A DNA stretch of 64,000 nucleotides from Gammaproteobacteria bacterium (GCA_030147845.1 JASBUN010000022.1:102396-166395); one strand, 5' to 3'. Positions 1-10,947 are shown, counted from the first letter of the stretch. The notes: generated from the sequence alone by a model not told the origin. Made by a program: numbers and translations.

Positions 1-114
1 TGAAGCTTCGGTTCATGCTGACTCGGTTTTTATTTGATTTTCGCGAAACTATCATGCCCATACGGTCGCGCCAACTAGCATCGGTGCGGCTTGCGGAATA
101 GCGGCGTCCGATTG

Positions 115-143
115 TTGACGAGGCGAGATTAGCACTCTACGAT
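115..143 (+). promoter_or_regulatory. sigma-70 type promoter of hrcA
   Basis: A -35 element TTGACG (115-120), a 17-base spacer and a -10 element TACGAT (138-143) lie just upstream of hrcA. The spacer contains the left arm of the CIRCE element, and the -10 lies in its loop, so HrcA bound to CIRCE would block polymerase. Nothing else is recognisable in bases 1-114. Confidence 0.75.
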
Positions 144-155
144 AGCGAGTGCTAA
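129..155 (+). promoter_or_regulatory. CIRCE operator (HrcA binding site)
   Basis: Perfect 9-base inverted arms TTAGCACTC (129-137) and GAGTGCTAA (147-155) are separated by nine bases. This matches the CIRCE consensus exactly. It overlaps the hrcA promoter, which implies autorepression of hrcA and probably control of the downstream grpE-dnaK genes by HrcA. Confidence 0.97.
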
Positions 156-194
156 TACAACCAATTTTTTGTTGTCGGGTGAGTGCGGGTAATT

Positions 195-1244
195 ATGGTG
201 AAGGGGAACCCAGGCGGACTGAATGAGCGTGCCCAACACGTCCTGCGTGTATTGGTGCAACAGTATATCGACAACGGTCAACCGGTCGGCTCGAAGGCAC
301 TGGTGAAAGTCGCTGGACTGGATCTCAGTCCGGCTACCATCCGCAACATCATGGCCGACCTGGAGGAGCTGGGCTTTCTGCGTTCGCCGCATACATCGGC
401 GGGTAGGGTGCCAACCGTACAAGGGTACCGTTTCTTTGTCGATGGCCTGGTAGCGGTGAAACCGTTTGAGGATCAGCGCGTCGAGGATTTGCGTGCGCAG
501 TTGGGATTGGAGACGGATACCCAGGGCGTGTTGGCCAGCGTGTCCGAATTCTTGTCCGGCATTACGCGCTTGGCCGGGCTGGTGACCGTGCCAAAACTAC
601 AGCAGATGGAACTCAGTCATCTCGAATTCGTACCATTGTCGGAAAACCGTGTGTTGGTGATCATGGTGACCAACGACCGTGAGGTGCAGAACCGTATCGT
701 GCAGTTGCCGCGTCGGTTCGCGACCGACGAACTGCATCAGATCGCGGCATTTCTCAATAGTCAGTTCCGTGGTAAGCAGATCGCGCAACTGCGCCAGGAT
801 CTTTTGCGCGACATGAAGAATGCGCGTGAAAGCATGAATCAGATGATGCGGGCAGCGGTGGAAATGGCCGAGCGGGTGTTTGAACAGGATGCCGACGGCG
901 ATGGTTATGTGATGGTCGGGCAGACGAATTTGATGACCTTCGAGGAGCTTTCCAACGTCCACCAGCTGCGCCAATTATTCGAAGCATTCAACAAGAAGCG
1001 TGATATTTTGCATATGTTGGATCAATGTCTGCATGGCCAGGGCGTACAGATTTTTATCGGCGAAGAATCCGGCTATCAGGCCTTTGGTGATTGCAGTCTG
1101 GTGACTTCGTCGTACGCAGTTGACGGTAAGATCCTGGGTGTGTTGGGCGTGCTGGGACCGACGCGCATGGCTTATGACAAAGTCATCTCGGTGGTCGATA
1201 TCACCGCAAAAGTGCTCGGTGCGGCCTTGAATTCCAAAGCTTGA
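195..1244 (+). CDS. hrcA: heat-inducible transcription repressor HrcA
   Basis: HrcA represses chaperone genes by binding CIRCE, and its activity is normally tuned by GroEL. The N-terminal winged helix contains the typical SPATIRNIMADLEELG recognition region and the HTSAGRVPT segment; the GAF-like and dimerisation parts follow to the C-terminus. The product is about 349 residues, the usual family length. Neither start has a strong Shine-Dalgarno; I prefer ATG 195, but GTG 183 is in frame and adds four residues. The CIRCE-bearing promoter lies directly upstream, and grpE, dnaK and dnaJ follow on the same strand, the classic order. Identity is clear; only the start is uncertain. Confidence 0.96.
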   Translation: MVKGNPGGLNERAQHVLRVLVQQYIDNGQPVGSKALVKVAGLDLSPATIRNIMADLEELGFLRSPHTSAGRVPTVQGYRFFVDGLVAVKPFEDQRVEDLRAQLGLETDTQGVLASVSEFLSGITRLAGLVTVPKLQQMELSHLEFVPLSENRVLVIMVTNDREVQNRIVQLPRRFATDELHQIAAFLNSQFRGKQIAQLRQDLLRDMKNARESMNQMMRAAVEMAERVFEQDADGDGYVMVGQTNLMTFEELSNVHQLRQLFEAFNKKRDILHMLDQCLHGQGVQIFIGEESGYQAFGDCSLVTSSYAVDGKILGVLGVLGPTRMAYDKVISVVDITAKVLGAALNSKA

Positions 1245-1343
1245 ACCTCAACTGTTTGCATAGTCGCCCGGTGGTGTTGGCATCCGCCTTTCCATTCATG
1301 CGCGAAAAATCAAGAGTTGACATTAAGTATGTGGAGAAAGTTA

Positions 1344-1994
1344 ATGAGTAAAAAGGAAAAACTTCCGGAGGATCAAGATCAGGATGTGTCCACGGACGAG
1401 CCGACAGAGGACGCGCCGGCGGCTGAATCCGAAGGTGAATTGGGGTTGCTGCTCGAAGATGCGCGCGCCAAGGCGGACGAACACTACAACCAGGTGCTGC
1501 GCACGCAGGCGGAGCTGGAGAATTTGCGCAAACGCAGCGCACGTGACCTGGAGAATGCGCATAAGTACGCGTTAGAAAAATTCATGCTCGAATTGTTGCC
1601 GGTACGCGACAGCCTGGAGCTGGGGCTCGCCGCGCTCAGCGACTCCGATAACGTCGACCCGGCCAAGCTCAAGGAAGGCGTGGAATTGACGCTCAAGATG
1701 CTCGGCGATGCCATGAATAAGTTCGGCTTGTCCGCGGTCGACCCGCAAGGCGAGAAATTCAATCCCGAGTTACATCAAGCCATGTCCATGCAACACATGA
1801 CCGATGTGGCGCCGAATACGGTCGTCAACGTGGTGCAGAAGGGTTATCAGCTCAACGAGCGTCTGGTGCGCCCGGCGCTGGTGATCGTTTCCACCGGCGG
1901 TCCCGCGGCCGACGAGTCGAAGGCGGCCAAGGCGGCGCGCGAGTACGGTGAGCCGGGCACCGAGGCGGGCGGCGAGTTCGATCAGCAGGCTTGA
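1344..1994 (+). CDS. grpE: nucleotide exchange factor GrpE
   Basis: GrpE speeds ADP release from DnaK in the cytoplasmic Hsp70 cycle. The protein has an acidic N-terminal tail, a long helical dimerisation region (about residues 40-110) and the C-terminal beta wing ending in the diagnostic KGYQLNERLVRPALVIV segment. At 216 residues it is of normal length with an extra charged tail. ATG 1344 is chosen because GGAG (1333-1336) sits seven bases upstream; an in-frame TTG at 1317 would add nine residues but lacks a ribosome site. It lies between hrcA and dnaK. Confidence 0.97.
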   Translation: MSKKEKLPEDQDQDVSTDEPTEDAPAAESEGELGLLLEDARAKADEHYNQVLRTQAELENLRKRSARDLENAHKYALEKFMLELLPVRDSLELGLAALSDSDNVDPAKLKEGVELTLKMLGDAMNKFGLSAVDPQGEKFNPELHQAMSMQHMTDVAPNTVVNVVQKGYQLNERLVRPALVIVSTGGPAADESKAAKAAREYGEPGTEAGGEFDQQA

Positions 1995-2108
1995 ATTGGC
2001 GTAAAACAGCCCAATCTTAGGCGGTAATGGCAAGAAATTGCGGGCAGGCCCACGCCTGACGCATGAATCGCACTCGGATTAGAGACATACAGACGGAGAA
2101 TTCGGACT

Positions 2109-4049
<1,941 letters not shown>

Positions 4050-4107
4050 AGGCTCGGGCCGCGTTAAGTCGGCAGTCGATGAGCGAATTTTTGTCGCGAC
4101 AAAACGG

Positions 4108-4138
4108 GGCCGCGCCGCACTGTGATGGTGGCGCGGCC
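4108..4138 (+). terminator. hairpin downstream of dnaK
   Basis: Perfect nine-base arms GGCCGCGCC (4108-4116) and GGCGCGGCC (4130-4138) have a 13-base loop and are followed by TTGCGTT. The T-run is weak, so it may be a leaky terminator or an mRNA-stabilising structure that lowers dnaJ relative to dnaK. Confidence 0.55.
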
Positions 4139-4238
4139 TTGCGTTATGTGCCGATTTTGTTTGCTGTACGCGGCGCCCGTTTGTGGCTGACCGGTTGGTG
4201 ACATTGCCGATCTTTAGTGGTTCGAAAAGCGATTTTGT

Positions 4239-4307
4239 TTAGCCGACGTTGGTGTCGGCGCTATAATCCGGCCCGCGTGCGGATACGATTTTTCCGCCCT
4301 TTGGGCG
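4239..4307 (+). promoter_or_regulatory. candidate dnaJ promoter and structured leader
   Basis: A perfect -10 TATAAT (4262-4267) is preceded at 17 bases by a weak -35 TTAGCC (4239-4244). An inverted repeat GCCGAC/GTCGGC (4242-4259) fills the spacer and could be an operator. A second small hairpin CGCCC-TTT-GGGCG (4295-4307) lies in the predicted leader, about 20 bases before the dnaJ start. This would allow dnaJ to be transcribed separately from dnaK. Confidence 0.5.
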
Positions 4308-4328
4308 CTTAGCTATTTGAAACCGATT

Positions 4329-5471
4329 ATGTCGAAACGTGATTATTATGAAGTGCTCGGGGTTGCCCGCAATGCCAGCGAAGCCGATGTCAAAAAGGCC
4401 TTTAAACGTCTGGCGATGAAGTGCCACCCGGATCGCAATCCGGGCGATAGCGAAGCCGAGAACAAATTCAAGGAAGGCAAGGAAGCCTACGACGTACTGG
4501 CCAACGCGCAGAAACGGGCGGCCTACGATCAATTTGGCCATGCCGGTGTCGACGGCGGCGCCGGTTTTGCTGCCGGTGCCGGCGCGGCCGGCGGTTTCAG
4601 CTTTTCTGATATCTTCGGTGATGTTTTTAGCGATATCTTCAGCGGCGGTGGCGGTAGTCGCGGCGCTGGGCGAGCCTATCGCGGTGCTGATTTACGCTAC
4701 AACCTCGAACTGAATTTAGAAGAAGCGGTGTCTGGCACGACGGTGAAAATTCGTGTGCCGACGCTGGTCGTCTGTGCCGAATGCGGCGGCAGCGGCGCAC
4801 GTAAGGGTAGTGGGCCGACTACATGCAGCACCTGTGGTGGCCACGGCCAGGTGCGCATGCAGCAGGGATTTTTCTCTGTGCAGCAGACCTGCCCGCGTTG
4901 TCGTGGCACCGGGCAGATGATCGACGATCCCTGCACCAGTTGTGCCGGTCAAGGTCGGGTGCAGGAGTACAAGACGCTGTCGGTGAAGGTGCCGTCGGGT
5001 GTCGATACCGGGGATCGCATACGTCTTTCAGGCGAGGGCGAAGCCGGTGAGCAGGGCGGGCCGGCGGGTGATCTGTATGTTCAGATCCACGTGCAGACAC
5101 ATGAAATTTTTGTGCGGGAAGAAAGCAATCTACACTGCGAGGTACCGATCGATTTCGTTACCGCGGCGCTGGGTGGCGAACTGGAAGTGCCGACCCTGGA
5201 TGGCAAAGTCATGCTCAAGATTCCGCCGGAAACCCAGAGCGGCAAGTTGTTCCGCCTGCGCGGCAAAGGCGTCAAGCCGGTGCGCGGCGGTGCGGTTGGC
5301 GATTTGTTGTGCCGTGTGGCGGTGGAGACGCCGGTCAAGCTCAGCGCACGCCAAAAAGAATTGCTGGAAGAGTTTCGCGCCACCTTGTCCGAAGGCGGCA
5401 AGCGGCATAACCCGCGTGCCGCGACTTGGCTTGCCGGGGTGAAGAAGTTTTTCGAGAATATGAAGTTCTGA
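4329..5471 (+). CDS. dnaJ: co-chaperone DnaJ (Hsp40)
   Basis: DnaJ delivers clients to DnaK and stimulates its ATPase. The J domain starts at [12 protein letters not shown] and carries the HPD motif at residues 33-35. A Gly/Phe-rich linker follows, then four zinc repeats of CxxCxGxG type ([32 protein letters not shown]) and the C-terminal client-binding domains. Length is 380 residues, typical of type I DnaJ. ATG 4329 gives the conserved N-terminus; an in-frame TTG at 4317 would add four residues. There is no strong Shine-Dalgarno, and a small hairpin sits just upstream. Confidence 0.98.
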   Translation: MSKRDYYEVLGVARNASEADVKKAFKRLAMKCHPDRNPGDSEAENKFKEGKEAYDVLANAQKRAAYDQFGHAGVDGGAGFAAGAGAAGGFSFSDIFGDVFSDIFSGGGGSRGAGRAYRGADLRYNLELNLEEAVSGTTVKIRVPTLVVCAECGGSGARKGSGPTTCSTCGGHGQVRMQQGFFSVQQTCPRCRGTGQMIDDPCTSCAGQGRVQEYKTLSVKVPSGVDTGDRIRLSGEGEAGEQGGPAGDLYVQIHVQTHEIFVREESNLHCEVPIDFVTAALGGELEVPTLDGKVMLKIPPETQSGKLFRLRGKGVKPVRGGAVGDLLCRVAVETPVKLSARQKELLEEFRATLSEGGKRHNPRAATWLAGVKKFFENMKF

Positions 5472-5483
5472 CCGAGCCGTATA

Positions 5484-5503
5484 CCCGGCCCTCCCTGGCC
5501 GGG
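5484..5503 (+). terminator. terminator hairpin between convergent dnaJ and nrdB
   Basis: Perfect arms CCCGGCC (5484-5490) and GGCCGGG (5497-5503) have a six-base loop, followed by TTCTCGCTGTGTTT. It lies 13 bases after the dnaJ stop and could serve both converging transcripts. Confidence 0.6.
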
Positions 5504-5579
5504 TTCTCGCTGTGTTTACGCCCTTCCGTGCCAGGCCGCTGCGGCGACACAGCCATGGCGCGTCAATTGCGCTCTCGGT

Positions 5580-6695
5580 TCAATCCCAGTTCAGCGCGCC
5601 GCCGGTCTGGTATTCCGTCACCCGAGTTTCAAAAAAATTCTTTTCCTTGCGCAGATTGGCTTGTTCGTCGAGCCAAGGCAGTGCGTTTTCCGCCCCTGGG
5701 AAAGGTTCATCCAAGCCGAGCTGGCGCGCACGCCGATTGGCGACGAAGCGGTACTGTTCGATGTGCTGCTCGGCGGAGTAGCCGAGGATTGGGTCCGGCA
5801 GGATGAAGTGTGCGTAGGCGGCTTCGACCGCTTCCGCTTCATTCCACATCAGCCGCAAAGCGCGGGCGTCGGGTTGGATGTTTTCTTCGAGCATGATCTG
5901 TCGTACCACGCGGATGCCGAAACCGGCGTGCATGACCTCGTCGCGCATGATGTACTGCAACTGTTCGGCAGTACCCTTCATCAGCCCGCGACGCTGCAGC
6001 GCGAAAATCGGGCTGAAGCCGTTATAGAACCAGACGCCTTCGAATAGCGCCGCAAAGAAAATATAAGCCAAGACGAAATTGTGCAATTCGTCGCGGTCGC
6101 GTAAATCGATGTCCGGGCGCAGCACGGAGCTGAGCCGTTCGTTGCTCATCTGTATCTTGGCGTGAATCTCGGGTACGACGCGATAGCGATTGTAGATTTC
6201 ACCCTGGTCGAGGCCGAGTGTTTCGATGCAATGCTGATAGGTCCAGGTATGTACCGATTCTTCATAGACCTGGCGCGCCTGGTAGATCTGTAGTTCAGGC
6301 GCTGACATCTTTTCCATTACCGCCAAGCCGATGTTGCGCATGGCGAGGATGTCGGAGGTGGTGAGATAGGCCAATACATTTTCATACACATGGCGTTCTT
6401 CCAACGTCAGCCGGTGGTGATAGTCGTGGACGTCTTGGGTCATGTTGATATCGAGCGGAGTCCAGTGATTCTTGTTGGCGTTGAGGAAATAATTCCAGGC
6501 CCACGGATACTTGAACGGCGCGAGTTGGTTGATGTCAGTCTGGCCATTGACGACGCGTTTGTCGCGCGGATCGACTGGTTTCAACGCCGCTTCGGCACGA
6601 CCGCGGTCGGCGCCGCGCGGTGGCGCGGCGTCGGCGGTGGGTGCGGGCCGGTGTTCGCGGTTTGATGCGATGAGCGGATCATCCCAAGTCAGCAT
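5580..6695 (-). CDS. nrdB: class Ia ribonucleotide reductase, beta (radical) subunit NrdB
   Basis: NrdB houses the diiron-tyrosyl radical that starts ribonucleotide reduction in NrdA. The spacing of metal ligands fits class I: Asp115, Glu146 and His149 in YEESVHTWTY, Glu219, then Glu253 and His256 in RDEVMH. Tyr153, four residues after His149, matches the radical tyrosine. The 371-residue length is normal, with a Pro/Ala-rich N-terminal extension of about 40 residues. A GGAG about 11 bases before the ATG supports the start. It follows nrdA by 31 bases in an nrdA-nrdB operon, so it should fall under the riboswitch upstream of nrdA. The pair interrupts the dnaJ-dapB neighbourhood. Confidence 0.97.
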   Translation of the reverse strand: MLTWDDPLIASNREHRPAPTADAAPPRGADRGRAEAALKPVDPRDKRVVNGQTDINQLAPFKYPWAWNYFLNANKNHWTPLDINMTQDVHDYHHRLTLEERHVYENVLAYLTTSDILAMRNIGLAVMEKMSAPELQIYQARQVYEESVHTWTYQHCIETLGLDQGEIYNRYRVVPEIHAKIQMSNERLSSVLRPDIDLRDRDELHNFVLAYIFFAALFEGVWFYNGFSPIFALQRRGLMKGTAEQLQYIMRDEVMHAGFGIRVVRQIMLEENIQPDARALRLMWNEAEAVEAAYAHFILPDPILGYSAEQHIEQYRFVANRRARQLGLDEPFPGAENALPWLDEQANLRKEKNFFETRVTEYQTGGALNWD

Positions 6696-6726
6696 GATTA
6701 CAATTCTCCTTTAGGCATTCGTGGTG

Positions 6727-9588
6727 TTATTGGCAGGCTTCGCAGTCGGGATCCAGTACCGAGCAGGCCGGCGCCGCGTCGTCATCTTCGACCGAACCGA
6801 CGGTCGTTTTCTCGACATGAGTAGCACCGAGCGTGCGCAGGTAGTAGGTCGTCTTCAGTCCACGCAGCCACACCAGTTTGTAGAGTGAGTCAAGCTTGCG
6901 CCCGGACGGTTCGGCCAGATAGAGATTGAGCGATTGCGCCTGATCGATCCATTTCTGCCGCCGCGCACCCGCTTCCACCAGCCAGCGGGGGTCGATCTCG
7001 AAGGCGGTGGCATAGAGCGCCTTCAGCGTTGCCGGCACGCGATCGATGGACTGCACCGAGCCGTCATAGTATTTGAGGTCATTGATCATCACCGCATCCC
7101 AGAGACCATGCGTCTTCAGATCGCGTACCAGATGGCTATTGACGACGGTAAATTCGCCGGACAGATTCGATTTCACGAACAGATTTTGATAGGTCGGTTC
7201 GATCGACTGTGCCACGCCGCAGATATTGGAAATGGTGGCGGTCGGCGCGATGGCGAGACAATTCGAATTACGCATGCCCACTTCGACCACACGTTTACGC
7301 AACTCGTCCCAGTCCAAGCGCTGACTAAGATCCACATCCAGATACGAACCACGTTGTTCGGCTAACAGACCCAGCGAATCGATGGGCAGTATGCCTCGAC
7401 TCCAAAGTGAGCCTTCGTAGCTGGGGTAGCGGCCACGTTCGCCGGCCAACGTGGTCGAACTATGGATGGCGAAATAACTCAGCGCCTCCATGCTCTGGTC
7501 GGCAAACTCGACCGCTTTTTCGCTCGCATATGGGATGCGTAAGCGGTGTAAGGCGTCCTGAAATCCCATCAAACCGAGACCGACCGGTCGATGGCGTAGA
7601 TTGGAACGGCGCGCCTGCAGTACCGAATAGAAATTGATGTCGATGACATTGTCGAGCATGCGCATGGCGGTGCTTACGGTATGTCGGAGTTTCTTCCGAT
7701 CCAGGCCGTCGGCACTGATATGTTGTGCGAGATTGATGGAGCCGAGATTGCATACGGCAATCTCGTCATCCGTCGTGTTGAGTGTGATTTCGGTGCACAA
7801 ATTGGAAGAATGCACCACACCCACGTGTTGTTGCGGCGAACGCAGGTTACACGGGTCCTTGAAGGCCAGCCACGGGTGGCCGGTCTCGAACAACATGCCG
7901 AGCATCTTGCGCCACAGATCAATCGCCCGAACGCGTTTGTGCACATGCAGTTCGCCGCGCTCGGCTTTGGCCTCGTATTCCTGATAGCGGGTCTCGAACG
8001 CAGCGCCATAGAGGTCATGCAGATCAGCGGTTTCGTCCGGCGAAAACAGACTCCAATGACCATCTTCGGCCACGCGTTTCATGAACAGGTCGGGCACCCA
8101 ATTGGCGGTATTCATATCGTGCGTGCGGCGGCGCTCGTCGCCGGTGTTTTTACGTAGTTCGAGAAACTCCTCGATGTCGACGTGCCAGGTCTCGAGATAA
8201 GCGCATACGGCGCCTTTGCGTTTGCCGCCCTGATTTACGGCCACGGCGGTGTCGCTGGCGACTTTCATGAACGGCACTACGCCCTGCGAGGTGCCGTTGG
8301 TGCCTTTGATATACGCGCCTAAGCCGCGTACGCGTGTCCAATCGTTACCCAGGCCACCGGCGAATTTCGACAGCAAGGCGTTGTCGCGTATAGCTCCGTA
8401 GATGCCACCGAGGTCATCCGGGACCGTGGTCAGGTAGCAGCTCGACAATTGTGGGCGCAAGGTGCCGGCGTTGAACAAAGTCGGCGTCGAACTCATGAAA
8501 TCAAAGCTAGACAGCAGCTCATAGAACTCAATGGCGCGCGCCTCGCGATCGATCTCATTGACCGCGAGCCCCATGGCTACACGCATGAAAAAGGCCTGCG
8601 GCAACTCGAAGCGGACGCCATCCTGATGCAGAAAATAGCGGTCGTAGAGTGTCTGCAGACCCAAGTAAGTGAACTGCTGGTCACGCTCGGGACGGAGTGC
8701 ATCGGCTAACGTCGCCAGATCAAAACGGCCCAGCTCGGCGTCGAGCAGGCCGACGTCGATGGCGCCGGTGATATAGCGCGGGAAATAGTCTGAGTAGGGA
8801 TCGCTCGGCGGCGCGGCATCGATGCCAATATGGTCATCGAGCACCCAGCCGCGTGCATCGTCGATCAGATGATCAAGTAGCAAGCGCGCCGCTGCCAAGC
8901 TGTAATCGGGGTCTTGCTCGATCAGCCCGCGTGCCGCCAGGATCAGCGATTGCATGACATCCGATTCGCTCATGCCGTCATACAACTGCCGGCCTACCTC
9001 CCGCAGTACAGTGCCGTGATCAGCTCCGTCCAGACCGGCGCAAGCGCGTTCGATGCGTCTTTCCAGTGCGCCCACCGACAGCGGCCGACGGCTGCCATCG
9101 GTACGTTGTATGGCCGGCGCCGCGGTTTCCGCTGCGCTCGCGGGCGCAGGCTGCGCATGGGCGCGCTCGTGCGCACGCGCGTCACGATAGAGCACGTAGG
9201 CACGCGCGACCTTGTGATGGCCGGCGCGCATCAGCGCGAGTTCGACTTGGTCTTGAATGTCTTCAATGTGTACGGCGCCGCCGCTAGGTTGACGGCGCAA
9301 CACTGCGCCGACCACTTCGCGGGTCAGTTGTGCGACGCTGTCGTGGATGCGTCGCGAGGTCGCGCCCTGGCTGCCCTCGACGGCGAGGAAGGCCTTGGAC
9401 AGCGCGATGGCGATCTTGGTTGGGTCGAATCTGGTTTGGCTGCCGTTACGTCGAATGACGGCATGGTCGACGCTCGCGCCGATGTCGAGGTCAAGTTCAG
9501 CGACCGTCGCGCGGTCGATGTCGTGTGGCGGTGGATTGTTGCGATCCGCCGCGCGGGCGCTGATTGGATGATGGGTTTGACTGTGCAT
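6727..9588 (-). CDS. nrdA: class Ia ribonucleotide reductase, alpha (catalytic) subunit NrdA
   Basis: NrdA reduces ribonucleoside diphosphates to deoxy forms using a radical relayed from NrdB. An ATP-cone lies near the N-terminus (starting VIRRNGSQTRFDPTKIA), and a second cone-like segment may follow. Catalytic residues are visible: the SSCYL cysteine, NLCTEI with the radical Cys, Asn and Glu, and AVCNLGSINL. The TTYYLRTLGATHVEK relay tyrosines and the C-terminal CEACQ redox pair are also present. At 953 residues it is longer than the E. coli protein because of the N-terminal extension. ATG 9588 is chosen because GGAGGA lies directly upstream; the open frame continues to 9756 but runs into the riboswitch. 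Expression is probably B12-repressed. Confidence 0.97.
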   Translation of the reverse strand: MHSQTHHPISARAADRNNPPPHDIDRATVAELDLDIGASVDHAVIRRNGSQTRFDPTKIAIALSKAFLAVEGSQGATSRRIHDSVAQLTREVVGAVLRRQPSGGAVHIEDIQDQVELALMRAGHHKVARAYVLYRDARAHERAHAQPAPASAAETAAPAIQRTDGSRRPLSVGALERRIERACAGLDGADHGTVLREVGRQLYDGMSESDVMQSLILAARGLIEQDPDYSLAAARLLLDHLIDDARGWVLDDHIGIDAAPPSDPYSDYFPRYITGAIDVGLLDAELGRFDLATLADALRPERDQQFTYLGLQTLYDRYFLHQDGVRFELPQAFFMRVAMGLAVNEIDREARAIEFYELLSSFDFMSSTPTLFNAGTLRPQLSSCYLTTVPDDLGGIYGAIRDNALLSKFAGGLGNDWTRVRGLGAYIKGTNGTSQGVVPFMKVASDTAVAVNQGGKRKGAVCAYLETWHVDIEEFLELRKNTGDERRRTHDMNTANWVPDLFMKRVAEDGHWSLFSPDETADLHDLYGAAFETRYQEYEAKAERGELHVHKRVRAIDLWRKMLGMLFETGHPWLAFKDPCNLRSPQQHVGVVHSSNLCTEITLNTTDDEIAVCNLGSINLAQHISADGLDRKKLRHTVSTAMRMLDNVIDINFYSVLQARRSNLRHRPVGLGLMGFQDALHRLRIPYASEKAVEFADQSMEALSYFAIHSSTTLAGERGRYPSYEGSLWSRGILPIDSLGLLAEQRGSYLDVDLSQRLDWDELRKRVVEVGMRNSNCLAIAPTATISNICGVAQSIEPTYQNLFVKSNLSGEFTVVNSHLVRDLKTHGLWDAVMINDLKYYDGSVQSIDRVPATLKALYATAFEIDPRWLVEAGARRQKWIDQAQSLNLYLAEPSGRKLDSLYKLVWLRGLKTTYYLRTLGATHVEKTTVGSVEDDDAAPACSVLDPDCEACQ

Positions 9589-9591
9589 GGC

Positions 9592-9682
9592 TCCTCCGGT
9601 TTTCGTAGTCGAGGGCCTGCGCGGACAGAGGGGGATATGCGGTATCGGCGCATCGGAAATAAGCTGCGGCGGTCCACCGGAG
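9592..9682 (-). promoter_or_regulatory. nrdA ribosome binding site with possible anti-Shine-Dalgarno partner
   Basis: On the - strand the ribosome site lies within ACCGGAGGAG just before ATG 9588. Upstream, CTCCGGT (complement of 9676-9682) is fully complementary to the ACCGGAG part (complement of 9594-9600). Pairing would hide the ribosome site and could be the off state of the expression platform. A small hairpin with CCTGC/GCAGG arms lies next to it. The pairing is seen in sequence; its regulatory role is inference. Confidence 0.5.
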
Positions 9683-9753
9683 CCTGCACAAAGGCAGGTA
9701 TCCGTCCCCGACGCCTGTTGCGCGAAGGCGAGGGTACAGGCGGCCTTGGCCAC

Positions 9754-9958
9754 CATCTCCGGCAGGTTTTCGGACTTGGGGGCGAACTTGATGTCGGCCT
9801 CGGGTCGCGGCTTCCCGTCCGTTTATGGACAGTGCCTGACACCGTGGTGTCGGTGTCGTGCGACCTTTGTTCCCCTTTACCGCTGCGCGTCAGTCCCGGA
9901 TTTGCACCGGGTTCCCTCTTACGGATGACCCCAAGGGATTGGGGTCACACCGGAGATG
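9754..9958 (-). promoter_or_regulatory. cobalamin (adenosylcobalamin-type) riboswitch upstream of nrdA
   Basis: On the - strand the order of conserved pieces is that of the cobalamin aptamer. A closing arm CATCTCCGG is followed by a GGGAA segment, the core CCGGTGCAAATCCGGGACTG with GCGCAGCGGTAA, then GGGAAGCC. It ends with the B12 box AGTCCGAAAACCTGCCGG and the matching closing arm CCGGAGATG. The two nine-base closing arms pair perfectly (9950-9958 with 9754-9762). It sits about 165 bases before nrdA, so B12 should repress the B12-independent reductase. A similar logic is known for Streptomyces nrdABS. Confidence 0.95.
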
Positions 9959-9996
9959 AGGCACAACATAGTGGGTTTGGCCGTCCAACGCAAGTG

Positions 9997-10923
9997 TCAT
10001 CCGTCGACTACATGCGGGCGAATGTCGGGCAGCAGCGCAAGACAGGTTTGGCGAGCATGTTGCAGGAAGCCGGCCATGTGTGGCAACTCCGCCTCGCCGT
10101 CGCGCACGGCCGTATAGAGCGTCGACCAAAGGCCGTCACGGCCGAGCGCGCAGGCCCGCACACTGCCTTGCTCGAGGGTTTGGCGCAGTGCCCAGTTCGG
10201 TAGTGCGGCGACGCCGCGGCGGCTGGCGACCAGCTGCAGCATAAGTGGTGTCAGCTCGCAGGTGCGGACTTCGTGCGGGGCAATAGCGGCGGGCGTCAGA
10301 AAGCGCCGGAAAATGTCCAGACGCTCGCGTTCGACCGGGTAGGTCAATAGAGTTTCTTCGGCAATGTCGGCCGGGCGCACGAAACGGCGGCGGCCGAGCC
10401 GATGGTCGGGCGCGACCGCCAATAGCTGTTGATAGGCGAACAACGGCTGATAGGCGATATCCGGGCGATCGGTCGGGTCCGAGGTAATGACCAGGTCGAT
10501 ATCGCCGCGCAGCAGCGCCGGCAGCGGTTGGAACGGGAAGGCCAGGGTCAGATCCAGTTCCACCTGCGGCCAAGCTTCGCGGTAGTGGTCTAGTGTCGGC
10601 AGCAGCCAATCGAAGCAACTGTGACATTCGATGGCGATGTGCAGGCGGCCGGATTCGCCGCGCGCGAGTCGCTGTAGATCGCGTTCCAAACGGTCCAGGC
10701 GCGGTAGCACGTCGTCGGCGACCGCCAGTATCCGCCGTCCGGCATCGGTGACGCGCAACGGCCGACTCTTGCGCGCAAACAGCGACAGCCCCAACAGCTC
10801 TTCGATTTGCCGAATCTGGTGCGATAGCGCCGATTGCGTGAGATGCAGGCGTTGGGAGGCGGCGACCAGGCTGCCGGCGTCGCGCAAAGCGCGCAAGGTA
10901 CGCATATGTCTTAGCTCGAGCAT
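9997..10923 (-). CDS. metR: LysR-family regulator MetR
   Basis: MetR activates methionine biosynthesis genes, especially metE, with homocysteine as co-effector. The N-terminal helix-turn-helix (LRALRDAGSLVAAS and LTQSALSHQIRQIEELLG) and the MetR-type effector domain beginning RLHIAIECHSCFDWLLPTL are clear; the IECHSC segment is characteristic of MetR. At 308 residues it is normal. ATG 10923 gives the MetR-like N-terminus MLELRHMRTL; an upstream in-frame start at 10938 would add five residues. It is divergent from metE, and the shared intergenic region carries palindromes suited to MetR binding, implying autoregulation as well. Confidence 0.95.
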   Translation of the reverse strand: MLELRHMRTLRALRDAGSLVAASQRLHLTQSALSHQIRQIEELLGLSLFARKSRPLRVTDAGRRILAVADDVLPRLDRLERDLQRLARGESGRLHIAIECHSCFDWLLPTLDHYREAWPQVELDLTLAFPFQPLPALLRGDIDLVITSDPTDRPDIAYQPLFAYQQLLAVAPDHRLGRRRFVRPADIAEETLLTYPVERERLDIFRRFLTPAAIAPHEVRTCELTPLMLQLVASRRGVAALPNWALRQTLEQGSVRACALGRDGLWSTLYTAVRDGEAELPHMAGFLQHARQTCLALLPDIRPHVVDG

Positions 10924-10947
10924 ACTGGCGAAGGACACTATCCTGAT

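Noticed and set aside
1240..1265. CTTGAA as a sigma-32 -35 element before grpE
   Set aside because: No CCCCAT-like -10 at the proper distance.
9589..9756. N-terminal extension of NrdA to ATG 9756
   Set aside because: This segment is the riboswitch expression platform and the ATG is inside the aptamer; GGAGGA before ATG 9588 decides the start.
8914..10203. 429-residue + strand open frame
   Set aside because: It runs antisense through nrdA, the riboswitch and metR, which all have strong family motifs; its protein has no recognisable domain.
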